Assembly: GCA_030544225.1 (NCBI GenBank)
Contig: CM060497.1
Location: forward strand, 1-64,000
Direction of reading: 5' to 3'
Length of the DNA stretch: 64,000 nucleotides
Source: Skeletonema marinoi
Taxonomy: Eukaryota; Bacillariophyta; Thalassiosirophyceae; Thalassiosirales; Thalassiosiraceae
Position numbers and translations under genes: made by a program. This document shows, one piece after another, positions 10,894 through 21,150 of this stretch (positions within the stretch are counted from its first letter, which is position 1; every line of letters starts with the position of its first letter). Under the pieces are notes generated by a model that saw only the letters and a list, made by a program, of their open reading frames with translations, was not told where the DNA came from and searched no databases.

Positions 10894-11121
10894 TTCCTTA
10901 CGACTTGACCTGATTGCATCAATCCATATCCGTCAACCTATTCAGCTGTTCTCGCCAGATTAATCCACTAGAACAAGTAAAGGTATCACCACGCAGTTAT
11001 AGATTTGCCACAAGTCTAACTTCATGCTGGAATATTACTACTTTGTATTGCATCATACGAACACCATCTCTTCGCTCATCATCTACAGCAACAACACCTC
11101 ACCTTCACAGCCGCTTCAAAC

Positions 11122-12752
11122 TCAAACGTTTGGCACAAAGGAAGCTATACCAGTAATTTCCCTTCCCAATATCAATGCATGGATATCATGAGTCCCTTCA
11201 TACGTATTCACAGCTTCCAAATTATTCATATGTCGCATGACGTGGTACTCATCACTGATTCCATTTCCACCCAGCATGTCTCGAGCCATCCGTGCTATAT
11301 CTAATGACTTGCCACAAGAGTTGCGTTTTATCATACTAACCATTGAAGGCGAAGCTTGTTGAATGTCCATTAGTCGACCTACCTGAAGACATCCCAATCT
11401 AGCCAATGTAATATCTGTCAGCATGTCGGCTAACTTCTTTTGAATGAGTTGATTTGCCGCCAATGGTGCACCGAATTGATGTCGTTCCAATACGTAATCA
11501 CGAGCACGGTTGAAGCAATCTTCTGCTGCACCAAGCGAACCCCATGCGATACCATATCGAGCATTGTTGAGACAACTGAATGGACCCTTGAGACCGGTAA
11601 CATCGAGTTGATTTTCCTTTGGGACGCGAACATCTTCCATGAAGATCATGCCAGTGACACTTGCACGAAGACTTTGCTTGCCTTCAATTTTGGGTGTATC
11701 CAACCCCGCCGTATCTCGTTCGATCAGATAGCCTTTGATTTGACCCTCTTCGTTCTTTGCCCATACGATGAATACATCAGCGATAGGTGAATTTGTGATC
11801 CAATTTTTAGACCCGTTGAGTATGATTTCATTAGTTCCAGCATCATATCTTGCTCTCGTTTCCATTGACGATGGATCTGAGCCGTGATTTGGTTCCTGGT
11901 AGATTATGTTGAGTGTGTGTGTAGTAGAGTGTGATGTATCAGCATTCATGTGCAAAAGACAATCAGAACTCCCTGTCTCTCTCTCTTTCTCTCTCTCTCC
12001 TCAACTTACCGTAAGCCCAAAGCAACCAATAAAATTCCCTCGAGCAAGTTCGGGCAGATATTTCTTCTTCATATCTTCACTTCCGAATGCATAAATTGGA
12101 TACATAACCAAGCTAGATTGGACGCCTGTTTTATGCATGCACGGTAGTAATAGAGAGAGAATGAGACAATCAATGCATCGTGCATACATGAATGAGCTCA
12201 AAGCAAGCAGAATACACACCGCAGAAAAGATAACAAGAAGAACTCACTCATGGCCGAACGATAACTGGAATCAACCCTCTCCACCTCTGCAGCAATTAAA
12301 CCATAACTCACGTAACTCATTCCGCCACCGCCATACCTCTCTGGTATAGTCGAACCCAACATGCCCATCTCACCCATTCGTCTCATCTGTTCATGACCCA
12401 AAGTGTCCTCGTGACGATTCGCCAGCAGAATTTGAGGCTGCAGTTCCGATTGGCAGAAATTGTGCGCAGCGGATTGAATGGCGATTTCTTCGTTTGTGAG
12501 CAGCGAGGCCAAGTTGAGGGGATCTTGGTAGGAAAATTGTTTGACGCTGAATGGATTCTTGATTGATGGAGGCGTGGTAGTAACTTCGTTGTGATTGATA
12601 TCTTTCTTGTCATGACTTTGATCCGTTGAGATTCTGGATATTATATTATCGGTGAAGGCGGCTGACGCTGTTGCTGTTGAGGCAGCCCGCTGGGGATGAT
12701 GCAGGACCGAACGACCGAGAGCTCGGCAGAAAGCAGAGCGCGGCATCATCAC
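11122..12752 (-). CDS. GCDH: Glutaryl-CoA dehydrogenase, mitochondrial
   Basis: Three exons, 12752-12248, 12125-12010 and 11895-11122, with consistent phases (1, 0), give 464 residues. The enzyme oxidises and decarboxylates glutaryl-CoA to crotonyl-CoA in lysine and tryptophan breakdown, using FAD. The N-terminus ([17 protein letters not shown]...) is basic and hydroxylated, as in mitochondrial presequences. Diagnostic acyl-CoA dehydrogenase segments are present: [16 protein letters not shown] across the second junction, [39 protein letters not shown], and [18 protein letters not shown] followed by [20 protein letters not shown]. The last segment carries the catalytic Glu of the family and is typical of GCDH rather than other acyl-CoA dehydrogenases. 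Length matches the family. The alternative starts at the second or third Met differ by only 1-2 residues. Confidence 0.95.
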
Positions 12753-12920
12753 ATCGACAATAGTGCTGCTGCTAGTGATGCTTCTTTAGGAATAATTGAG
12801 CACTCCACTACCAATCAATCAAGATGCACCATGCTATCAGAATGGCAGGTTTGCATCTTGCAACAAAAAATCTGAAGAACACTTTGTGGCGGGAAGTTAT
12901 GTACCTAAGTAAAGGCATTG

Positions 12921-13104
12921 TACGTAAGCATCCGGTACCACCATTTTTGGAAAAATCAAGGCGCAGGCAAGCACAATGACGGCCATCCCCTTCTGCTGCT
13001 AAAACGGGGCTTGGCAGCCGTGGCGAGGAGGTTCAAACTTCGAGGACGAAAGTTGCGTGTCTATTTTGTTGTTTTTCCATTGGAGATCATTACCGCAGTG
13101 AATA
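12921..13104 (+). promoter_or_regulatory. Shared upstream block of MYND genes, copy 2
   Basis: TACGTAAGCATCCGGTACC followed by CCATTTTTGGAAAAATCAAGG and further conserved sequence up to the ATG of the second MYND gene. It is more similar over its whole length to the block at 16519, sharing ACTTCGAGGACGA and CATTGG.GATCATTAC. Confidence 0.6.
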
Positions 13105-13905
13105 ATGCCGTCGAGGAAGAAAGCGAAAGGCAAGGCGCGGAGGGCGGCCAAGGCAACAAAAGATGAAGAGAGCCAGGCAGTGGCGGCGGCGGCTGATCAG
13201 CGGCAGGAGGGATCACTTGAAGCACAGATGCAGCGACTTCAGATTAATGCCATTACTGAAAAAAAGTGCGGCCTGCATGGAATAGCGCATATTTCATCAA
13301 GTGATAAGAAGATTTGCCAAGATTTTATCACCAAATTTATGGCAGTACTGCTCACTTCACAAGACGGCGTGGTGGAATCGGTCACCGCAGCTACCGCAGT
13401 GACAAAAGAAGAATATCCCAATGTTTATTATTCTTCCAAGCTGGAAACAGTTATTTCAATCCTTTTGGCCATTGGGACACAGTGTATTCTTGTTGGGGAC
13501 AATCATACTGCTGAACCCAACGCCATTCTGGCCTGTCACTTTGAGGAATGGATAGCTGTTGAGGTGCGAAAAACTAAGCCTATCTACAATTGGACCAGAA
13601 TTTATGAACTCAATAAAGCTGATATACACACGCTCGTTAGATTTTTCAGGAAGCGCATTTCGTGTGCATGCCTAGATGAGAAATACAAAGAAGTCAAGTC
13701 CGTGAAGAAGATGGGATTTTGCTTCAACCTAAGCTGCAGCCTACCTGAAAGGATGGCGGAGCGTAGCAAGATGTTCTGTTGCACTCGTTGCGGTGATGTA
13801 AACTACTGTTCGGTGGAATGCCAAAAGGCTGACTGGAAAGGGCATAGAGGTGACTGTAACGAAATTGTGGAGGCGAAGGCTGCGTTCGATTCGAAACAAT
13901 CATAA
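13105..13905 (+). CDS. MYND zinc-finger protein, copy 2
   Basis: Single exon, 266 residues, starting MPSRKKAKGKARRAAKA. The MYND Cys/His pattern runs CFNLSCSLP, CTRCGDVNYCSVECQ and ADWKGHRGDC near residues 208-254. The middle segment is conserved with the paralogues but more diverged, with TKEEYPNVYYSSKLETVISILL and HTLVRFFRKRISCACLDEKY. The C-terminal tail KAAFDSKQS is shared with copy 3. The intact frame and retained zinc ligands argue that it is functional. Binding partner unknown. Confidence 0.9.
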   Translation: MPSRKKAKGKARRAAKATKDEESQAVAAAADQRQEGSLEAQMQRLQINAITEKKCGLHGIAHISSSDKKICQDFITKFMAVLLTSQDGVVESVTAATAVTKEEYPNVYYSSKLETVISILLAIGTQCILVGDNHTAEPNAILACHFEEWIAVEVRKTKPIYNWTRIYELNKADIHTLVRFFRKRISCACLDEKYKEVKSVKKMGFCFNLSCSLPERMAERSKMFCCTRCGDVNYCSVECQKADWKGHRGDCNEIVEAKAAFDSKQS

Positions 13906-15339
13906 ACAGATGCCAAGGCAAAAGATGTTGATGTATATCCTCTCACGAGGCCGTTGTATCAATGTACATATGGCCCATTACCTCTAGCATTGAACCTCTT
14001 CACCAACCCTAATTCAACAGGGCTGCATTTAGTTGCATATTTTTGCTGTAACTGTAAGTAAAGATTCTATAGTTCTAGAAATTGCATACACATGGTCCAA
14101 TATGATGTATTGATTACGTCTCAATGTGATTAGCCATTTAACTCACCTTTGAGTTTCTACTCTCGTGAAAACAGAATGAGTCTCTCAGCTCAGATACCCC
14201 AAAGCAAGAGTCACTCCCAATGTTGGGAATGCACCTGTTCTCTCCAGCTGCAGATGATGATTAATCACTTGTCTGTTGCCTACATCCGGCATGAAGGGTG
14301 CAAAGAATCTCGTAGTGTATCATAGCATGCCGATGATAACTTTTGGACAGTCCATAATTTGCTCTCTACTAACTCTTTACTTCTTCAAGCCAATGAGAGG
14401 CGGGTCTTGATGTTAAAGGCAACGCTGTCCAGTAGCCTTGATATCTTACCAGCCCAAATCAAAAGCGGTATGCTCTCGATCACATACGCAAGAAAGTTGA
14501 TCACGATCACGATGAAATGTCAGTGAGCACGAGCCGAGGTACCTATAAGATCTAAGATCGCTGATGATAGATGCACATGAGTAAAGTAGGAGAAGTGGCT
14601 ACAGAGGGAGAGGAAATCAAGTGGTAATGAAGAGTTATGGTAGAAACATGTACAGTTTACGGAGCATTGGGCGAGAGAGTTAGGATTAGGATGGATTGGG
14701 GTAGGAATAGGAATTAGGAAGGAATAACACAGCTGATGGCTGCCCAGCGGGTGTGCATCATCATCATCGACAGCTTCCTTCTTCTTTAGGAGCAAATCGA
14801 AGATTGTGCCAATCAAATCAACGATGCAATCGATCTGGCAGTTGGAATTTTGCTCGACAAGTAGCTTGTGATCTTCAAGCAAGGGTGCAAGCGCAAAGCT
14901 GTGGGGAGGTAAGAGAATTTATACGTAAGCATCCGGTACCACCACTTTTGGCAAAAATCAAAAATCAAGGCTTCAAGCAAGCACTAGACGGCCAACTCCT
15001 TCACTAAAAACGGCTCGTCATACTCCATAAAAAGCGGCTCGGCACTCTCGGCAAGCTCTCCCTTGTGCCCAATAGAAAGAGATAGAGCGCAACACGACTC
15101 ATGTTGAGGCAATCAAGTATTACAATAGATCATATCTTCATGAAGTTGATTCTTCGAGGAAAAAGGAATTGCCAGATTTTATGGACAAGCGGCAGGTCTT
15201 CGTTCTTAAATTCTCATTCACTTACATTAATTTGATCGTACCGTACACAACATTTTAGAACTATGCGAATAAAGACAGAATTACTATACATACCATAGCA
15301 CACACACATCCCCTTCATAACTGCGTCAGACCGCTACAC
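13906..15339. other. Intergenic with orphan MYND upstream block and a possible gene fragment
   Basis: A minus-strand frame of 120 codons (14882-14520) begins MLEDHKLLVEQNSNCQIDC and has a Lys/Asp-rich segment, but then becomes low-complexity. I see no partner exon or paralogue, so I treat it as a possible fragment only. The orphan upstream block at 14921 lies just beyond its 5' end. The rest, to 15339, shows nothing supported. Confidence 0.4.
14921..15055 (+). repeat. Orphan copy of the MYND upstream block
   Basis: TACGTAAGCATCCGGTACC, CCACTTTTGGCAAAAATCAA and CGGCTCGGCACTCTCGG match the blocks that precede the three MYND genes, but no MYND frame follows. Either the gene was lost after duplication, or the block moves independently of the gene. 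Confidence 0.6.
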
Positions 15340-16351
15340 CTAAATTTGACTCAAGACGTGATCTTCAATAATAATTTCCGTATCATCATGTTGCTCATCA
15401 TCATCGACTTCATCATCGCCATAGTTCACCAAAGCCACAGCAGCTATTGCAGCAACACCAAATACATAGAGCCCGATGGATTTGTAGTTGTGCTGTTGGT
15501 AGGCGAGCTCCTGGGCAGCGATGTAGGAGGCACTGGTAGTAGTAGTAGTAGAGACAAATGCAGATGCACTCTTTGGCGCTTTTGAACTTTTACTTGATTT
15601 TGGACTTTTGCCCGATTTCTTTGATAGGATAAGAAAGAAGTTGACAGATGAGAAAAGATGAACTCGAAGTGAAAGTTGGGTAGGACAAACTAATGAAACT
15701 TACTGCAGCTGTTGGAGCTGCTGTTGGAGCTGGTGTGGAGCCTCCTTTTGCAACTGCTGACCCTGTTGCCAATGCATCACTAGATAGAATGAAAGGACCA
15801 ATCAAGTTGATGTGGCCTGACTTCATCACAGTGCGATGAGGAATGCTGCCATCAAAAGCCAAGAAGACTCCCTCCACAACGGGAACACAAAGCTCGCCTT
15901 CATCAGTTTCAAAGTAAGCACCTTCGTTTGTATTGCCAAAGATCATACCTACAACATCATCTTTCTTGAGCCACTGGCTGACCTTGCCCGTTTCAGCATC
16001 CATACTATTGTCAACATGACGTGCCGAGCTTTCCATGAAATGCAACGTTTGTACTTGGCGGACTGCTTCCAAGGCAGCAGAGTTGACATTACGAGGTCCA
16101 ACTACCTTTTTAATCTTAGCCAAAAGGGAGGGATATACCAATGCAGCTCCCTTGGTAAAAGGCATAGTAGGACCATTACCATCTGGGGCGGCACATGCGT
16201 CTGCTGCGTTGACTTCGATGTGGTAGTCCAAGAGATTGACTCCGCCCAAAGGGCTGACAACCCTTTTAGCTGCTGTGCGTTGGGCGCCGCCGCAGAAGAG
16301 GACGAAAGCGACTGTGGCAAACTTAGACATAGTAGATGGCTTCAATTTCAT
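15340..16351 (-). CDS. Secreted/membrane 2OG-Fe(II) oxygenase-like protein
   Basis: Exon 1 (16351-15704) and exon 2 (15618-15340) join in phase 0 across an 85-bp intron, giving 308 residues. The N-terminus MSKFATVAFVLFCGGAQRTAA is a signal peptide. Residues about 95-195 look like a prolyl-4-hydroxylase-type double-stranded beta-helix: ARHVDNSMDAETGKV supplies an HxD pair, and AFDGSIPHRTVMKSGHINLIG supplies a distal His. These would be the Fe(II) ligands. Exon 2 is Ser/Lys-rich, then has one hydrophobic helix (SIGLYVFGVAAIAAVALVNYG) and an acidic tail (DDEVDDDEQHDD), so the enzyme domain would be lumenal with a short tail across the membrane. Substrate is unknown. Two in-frame Met codons (16351, 16330) are possible starts. 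Confidence 0.75.
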
Positions 16352-16518
16352 TATTATGATAGCGTTTACCTGATTACAACGATTTATGGTTCATCAAGCG
16401 AATGTCGAGAAGGGTGAGATAGATTGAGAGATGAGAGGCATGACTTTTTGGCGAAGGGAGCCGAGAAAGAAAAAGAGATTGCATCAACGAACTTCTCTGA
16501 GGTAGGTAAGATGATAAG

Positions 16519-16680
16519 TACGTAAGCATCCGGTACTACCACTTTTGGCAAAAATCAAATATCACGGCTCAACCCTCAAAGCGGCTGGCACTCTCGGCAG
16601 TGAGGTTGAGACTTCGAGGACGACAGTTGCGTGGCCATTCGTTGTTTTTTCTCCATTGGGGATCATTACTACAGCGAATA
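16519..16680 (+). promoter_or_regulatory. Shared upstream block of MYND genes, copy 3
   Basis: TACGTAAGCATCCGGTACT, CCACTTTTGGCAAAAATCAA and ACTTCGAGGACGACAGTTGCG lead to the ATG of the third MYND gene. Its 5' edge agrees with the other three copies to within a few bases. Confidence 0.6.
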
Positions 16681-17487
16681 ATGCCGTCGAGGAAGAAAAC
16701 TAAAGGCAAGGCGCGGAGGGCGGCAAAAGCAACAAAAGCCAAAAAAGAGGAGGATAGCCAGGCAGTGGTGGCGGCGGCCAACCAGCGACAGCAGGAAAGA
16801 CCGCTTGAAGTGGAGGTGCAACGGCTGCTGGTCAGCCCCTTTGCTCCCAATAAATGCCTGCATGGAATAGCGCATATTCCATCAAATGATGAGAATATTT
16901 GCATAGAGTTTATCAACGCATTCAGTACTGCATACAGGTCATTTTCCGGATCGGCGGAATGTTTCATCTTAGCAACCGAAGCCACAAAAGAAAAATATGC
17001 CGACGTGTATTCTTCCAAGTTGGAGACAGTTGTTTCAATCCTTTTGAACGGAGGGACGCAAATGATTCTAGATGGGGACAATCATAATCTTGCTAGATTG
17101 AATGCTACGATGGCTTTTTACTTCGAGGAATGGATGGAAGTTGAAGTGAAAGAATCTAAAGCTATCTTTAGTTGGTCGAAGGCGTACGAATTGTATGTCG
17201 CTGATAATCACACGCTGGTTAGTTATTATAGGAAGCGCATCCCATGTGCATGTCTTGACGAGAAATACAAGGAAGAAAAGTCCGTGAAGAAGATGGGATT
17301 ATGTTTCAACCTAAACTGCAGCCTACCTGAAAGGAAGGCAGAGCGTAGCAAGATGTTCTGTTGCACTCGTTGTGGTGATGTAAATTACTGTTCGGTGGAA
17401 TGTCAAAAGGATGACTGGAAGGCACACAGACAGTACTGCGTCGTAATTGCGGCGAAGAAGGCTGCGTTCGATTCGAAACAATCATAA
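16681..17487 (+). CDS. MYND zinc-finger protein, copy 3
   Basis: Single exon, 268 residues from the ATG that matches the paralogues (MPSRKKTKGKARRAAKA). An upstream in-frame start at 16600 is not conserved and falls in the shared upstream block, so I reject it. The C-terminal MYND motif reads CFNLNCSLP, CTRCGDVNYCSVECQ and DDWKAHRQYC with all expected Cys/His ligands. The middle segment is the usual one (TKEKYADVYSSKLETVVSIL). Copies 1 and 3 share the N-terminal AKKEEDSQAVVAAANQR segment, which suggests they are the closest pair there. Confidence 0.9.
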   Translation: MPSRKKTKGKARRAAKATKAKKEEDSQAVVAAANQRQQERPLEVEVQRLLVSPFAPNKCLHGIAHIPSNDENICIEFINAFSTAYRSFSGSAECFILATEATKEKYADVYSSKLETVVSILLNGGTQMILDGDNHNLARLNATMAFYFEEWMEVEVKESKAIFSWSKAYELYVADNHTLVSYYRKRIPCACLDEKYKEEKSVKKMGLCFNLNCSLPERKAERSKMFCCTRCGDVNYCSVECQKDDWKAHRQYCVVIAAKKAAFDSKQS

Positions 17488-17758
17488 TGCTGTTGCCAAG
17501 TTATGGAGGATGATAATGACGTCTGCCCTAACTTGGCGTCGAAGACGATTGTCGAAGACGATTGATGCAACAAGGAGTCTCTGTTCGAGGGTTCGTATAG
17601 TAGAGAAAAATTCGATATAGATAATGTACTCTACAACTCTGCGATCACAATTTTGTAGAACAACTCTTGCTGTTAATAGTAATACAATATTCTAACTGAT
17701 ACACAGATATTGTACACCGACCCCTTCGCCTTGAAGCTTGCCCGTGATGGCTCTCAAC

Positions 17759-18223
17759 TCAGATGGAATCCTGAAGAAGCATACCACGCAACCTTGCTCT
17801 CAATTGGGCCTTCCTTGTCTGAGCAAGTGAAGCAAGTCCAATATCCATCTCAGTGGCATATTCCCCTGCCCCTGCCTCTGCCTGTGCTGTGAGAACTGCG
17901 AGGATGTATCGTGCTCTGGAAGCCGCCGTCTCGAGGATAAAGGCTGGAGTTAGGAGATGCTCGATGCCGACACAGCAGACGGATGCCTCGTCATCGCCTG
18001 CATAGTTGAAAGGGACCCCGGCCAAAGCCTGTGCACGAACTTGGAGGGCATCTTGCTTGACGTTACATCTCATTGAGTAGTAGTCTGACTTGTTGTACCA
18101 TAGATCGTGACGAGCAACGTTGTTGATCTTCATTTCGTAACCTTCGTGCCGTTCAACGATGTAGAGCTGTGCCGTATCGGCAAATCGTACCGAACGAGTC
18201 TTAGTAGTCGAGCTCATTTTCAT
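17759..18223 (-). CDS. Diatom ORFan family protein (VRFxD...WYxxxDY)
   Basis: Single exon of 154 residues. It has the pattern RSVRFADTAQLYIVER near the start and DLWYNKSDYYSMR at about 40-52, followed by a helical segment (ARYILAVLTAQAEAG near 115). Small proteins with this VRF...WY..xDY layout form a large diatom-restricted group of unknown function (family knowledge). No signal peptide or membrane segment is seen. Its 5' side abuts the dispersed block at 18231, as does coiled-coil copy A at 2955. Start could be residue 1 or 3. Confidence 0.75.
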   Translation of the reverse strand: MKMSSTTKTRSVRFADTAQLYIVERHEGYEMKINNVARHDLWYNKSDYYSMRCNVKQDALQVRAQALAGVPFNYAGDDEASVCCVGIEHLLTPAFILETAASRARYILAVLTAQAEAGAGEYATEMDIGLASLAQTRKAQLRARLRGMLLQDSI

Positions 18224-18823
18224 TGCTGTTGTTTGTTATTTGTTGTTTGTGCTCAATCCAGGCATGATTGTGGTACCAACCAGTAACAGCCTGGCGAAGA
18301 GAACGCAGCAGGGAGCTGAAGAGTGAATCCGGAATAATACAGCTGAAGATGTCATGCGCCTTGAAGTTGAACTTGAAGTTTTGGGATTTGGACAAACTGA
18401 GAGGGTGAGAGGAACGTGGACAAGTATGTACCATATGATGCGCGCGGAGTATTGTTGGCCTCTAATCTATCTAAGTACTAGAGTCTAAGTACATATATAT
18501 GTAAGTAGTATTAGATAGGTTAGCTGATATGCCAAGCAATACTAAGTAAGTGCAGCTTGAACGGTATTGAAGGAGAGCCTGCAAAGGATTCGCACGGCCG
18601 GCTACCGGACCGTCACACATGCCCAAGCTAGCGATTCAATAAAGTGTCCATGCAGAGTTGAATTCGCCGCAATGACCCAATCAACTCACGCGCACCTCAA
18701 CTTAATGACCAAAAGCAAAACGAACACACATAGAGAAAAAGAAGCCCACTCAATCTCTACATAGCAGGATACGGACAACGCCACTCTGAGATGAACTGAA
18801 CCGCAACAGCAATAATCATCAAC

Positions 18824-19449
18824 ATGACCATGACCAGCAATTCGAAGCACGGAAAGTGGCGGTGGCAGCACCTACGTAGCCAAAGCATCCCTATCTCTGG
18901 CATAAGTCGATCCAAATCCGAGCTAGAAGATCTTGCTCAAGCTGAGCTTCTAGTCGACTACCGAGATGGTCAAATGTACGAAAGAATAAGTAAGTTTATC
19001 ACCTGCTGCTCGCGAGTTCTGCTCTATTCACCGATAATATTCAAATTGAACGCATCGCCTTCTCAATCTCTCCTACTCCAGTGACAGGTATACTACGGCG
19101 CTCTGGTGGGACGGGCACTTATCACCCCAAAACTCTCATGTCACTGAACAATATCACACACACCAAGATGCTAGATTACACGAGTATAGCTGAAGACAGA
19201 AGACTTCGTCATCCCGATGAGGATTGGTTTATTGGAGATAAATCCGAGCCTGAGCGCATTCATTCCCATCCGGTACGAGAACTGATGAGGCACAAAGAAA
19301 GCTCTCCTTCACTCTGTTCTTCAAGTGCACTCAAAAGAGAGACTCTAGATGGTGCTACATCATCTCTCTCTTGTTTCTCAACAACGTCAACTGGTAGTGA
19401 CTTGGAATCGGAAGCTGAAGATAGTGGAATCTTTGAGTTTGAGTTATGA
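18824..19449 (+). CDS. Small Ser-rich two-exon protein (intact copy)
   Basis: Exon 1 (18824-18989) and exon 2 (19088-19449) join in phase 1 across a 98-bp intron (GTAAGT...CAG), giving 175 residues. It starts MTMTSNSKHGKWRWQHLR; the junction reads RI/SILRRSGGTGTYHP. The C-terminal half is acidic and Ser-rich and ends SEAEDSGIFEFEL. A second acceptor 6 bases upstream is also in frame. I recognise no family and see no signal or membrane segment. It is convergent with the coiled-coil gene 420 bp downstream, an arrangement duplicated at 597-2916. Confidence 0.7.
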
Positions 19450-19868
19450 GTATGTTTAGATGGATCAAGTGAAAGTTGTCGACTGATATTTGAATATATG
19501 GCCGCTGTTATTTCAGACCCGAGGACGAAAGAACAGGAAAGGGAGGGGGAAAGAAGGAAGAAGAATGAAAGCAACAACAGAGAGAAGGGGGTAACTCTAT
19601 TTATTTTGGCTCCCTGAGGCCTTTAGCCAGTATTCAGCCAAACATTTGTTGCCTCCTGCATTGATTTAGTCAATTTCGTTGAACTCTTTCGGTGTACATC
19701 ATTGAACTGCGTACTCAGTCGAGCACAAGCATCTAGCATAGATGGTATCAAAAGAACCATAGTGACATATTTACATTAATTTCTACATTAGCATAGACTT
19801 GCCAGACAGATAGGAGTATATTGGAAAAACTCGTCAGGTCTACAACAAGTCCTTTGGAATACCTAAGT

Positions 19869-21143
19869 TCAACTCTTACCATCTCTCGTAGACCTACTTC
19901 TCCAACCTTGGATCATATTGGTGAGGCTAGGAGAGGGTTGTAAGGGTACAGGGGTTGAGGTAGCATCGACTTTCTTCATATCCACATCCACTCTGGCAGG
20001 TTGTGAACATGGAAAGAACGAAAGGGCTAGCTTGGACTTAGAGGAGCCGGACGATAGGCTGAATGATGACTTCAACTGATTCGCTGCAGCGGAAGTTGTA
20101 CCGGCCTGATGTAGCTGTGCTCGAAGCCGTTCATTCTCTCGCTTCAGACTTGAATTTTCAGCCAGCAGCTTCTGCTGCTCACTCTTCTGTAGCACCATCG
20201 CAACATACTTGCTTGATAGCTCATCATAGGCGGCCTGCTTTTGAGCCAATTGTAACTTCAGCTGGATGATTGAATCGAGGTGATGATCAGTGACAGCACC
20301 CTGCTCGTTGGAGGATCTCGTTCTCGTAGTATTCTCCTCCGATAGTTCATATGGAACTGATCTTGCAGGCCTGACTCCAAACTCAACGAATAGCTCGTCA
20401 ACCCGCATTTGTATGGTAGGATCGCTAGTAGCATCGTCTGCTGCTACTACGCCTTCCAAATGATGACGTTGGCGTGCTTCCGCCTTCATCTTGACAGACG
20501 TAGTGTTGACGAAAGAGTTCACACTCTTCTGGATTTCAGGGCATGACATGGTGTGAGCGAACATTTTTGCAATTGCATGGGGATGTGCCTCCACGCCCTG
20601 CTGCTTCTTTTGCTGTCTGAACTTCTCAAACTCGATGTTGATTGCCTTCATAGAGGTGACGATAAAAAGAGAAGAAGTTAGCGGCTGTGCCACGGATCAA
20701 AGCAAATACATGACTTCTCTCTCACTGCTCACCTGTTTCATAAGCTCGGCGCGATAGGTCATCTCAGTTAAATCGCTCACTGTCGATTCAGCACATGATC
20801 CTTCTTCTTCGTTCTTTTGCTCGTTTTCGGACGGCATGTCAGCACGTAAAGATAGCTTGCGCTCGTGTTCATTACTGCTCGGTATGGATAGAATAAAGTC
20901 AGGAGCTGAAGGGTACTTGTCTAGAAAGTCGTCCAGGGACGATGCGGCTTCTGCCGGCACGGCTGTGTGATGCAATGGCTCTACACGTGAGGAAGGGAGG
21001 ACGGCTGCTGCTGCTGCTGCTCCTCCTCCTCCTACTTGATACAAACTGATAATATCGTCCCATTCCTCATTTTGTGATCCAGCCTTTCCCTCATCTTCAG
21101 GACGACGGATCAACATTAGATCTGGCTTCATTGAGAGGATCAT
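19869..21143 (-). CDS. Two-exon coiled-coil protein, copy C (intact)
   Basis: Exon 1 (21143-20733) and exon 2 (20645-19869) join in phase 0 across an 87-bp intron, giving 395 residues. I chose the start MILSMKPDLMLIRRP because it matches copies A and B; an upstream in-frame Met at 21185 is not conserved. Exon 1 contains short Gly and Ala runs. Exon 2 starts AINIEFEKFRQQKKQQ and has the conserved MRVDELFVEFGVRPARSVPY block, then the leucine coiled coil (KLLAENSSLKRENERLRAQL) and a Pro/Ser tail. Function unknown; a dimerising scaffold or regulator is possible from the coiled coil alone. Confidence 0.8.
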
Positions 21144-21150
21144 TGCCTTG

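Larger units (their letters stand above)
9632..11121. other. Intergenic repeats and hairpin region
   Basis: About 1.5 kb without a supported gene. It holds a direct duplication of about 27 bp (CATCTGTTATCTGGTC and onwards) at 9708 and 9750, a perfect-arm hairpin at 10178-10287, and a GAGGAGGT-rich stretch with a 30-bp direct repeat at 10590-10893. The end near 10960-11121 lies downstream of the glutaryl-CoA dehydrogenase gene. Confidence 0.5.
18231..21150. repeat. Segmental duplication of 1-2930
   Basis: About 2.9 kb that aligns by eye with 1-2930 in the same orientation and gene order: 5' block, small Ser-rich gene on the plus strand, then the coiled-coil gene on the minus strand. Small indels are frequent but the exons stay close. 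Here both genes are intact. A shorter duplicate covering only the coiled-coil gene lies at about 8350-9650. Confidence 0.75.

Noticed and set aside
14520-14882. 120-codon minus-strand ORF as a gene.
   Set aside because: Only the first 50 codons look protein-like; the rest is low-complexity, and no paralogue or splice partner is visible.
16600-16680. Upstream start for MYND copy 3 giving 27 extra residues.
   Set aside because: The extra part lies in the shared upstream block and is not open in the other copies; the MPSRKK start is common to all three.
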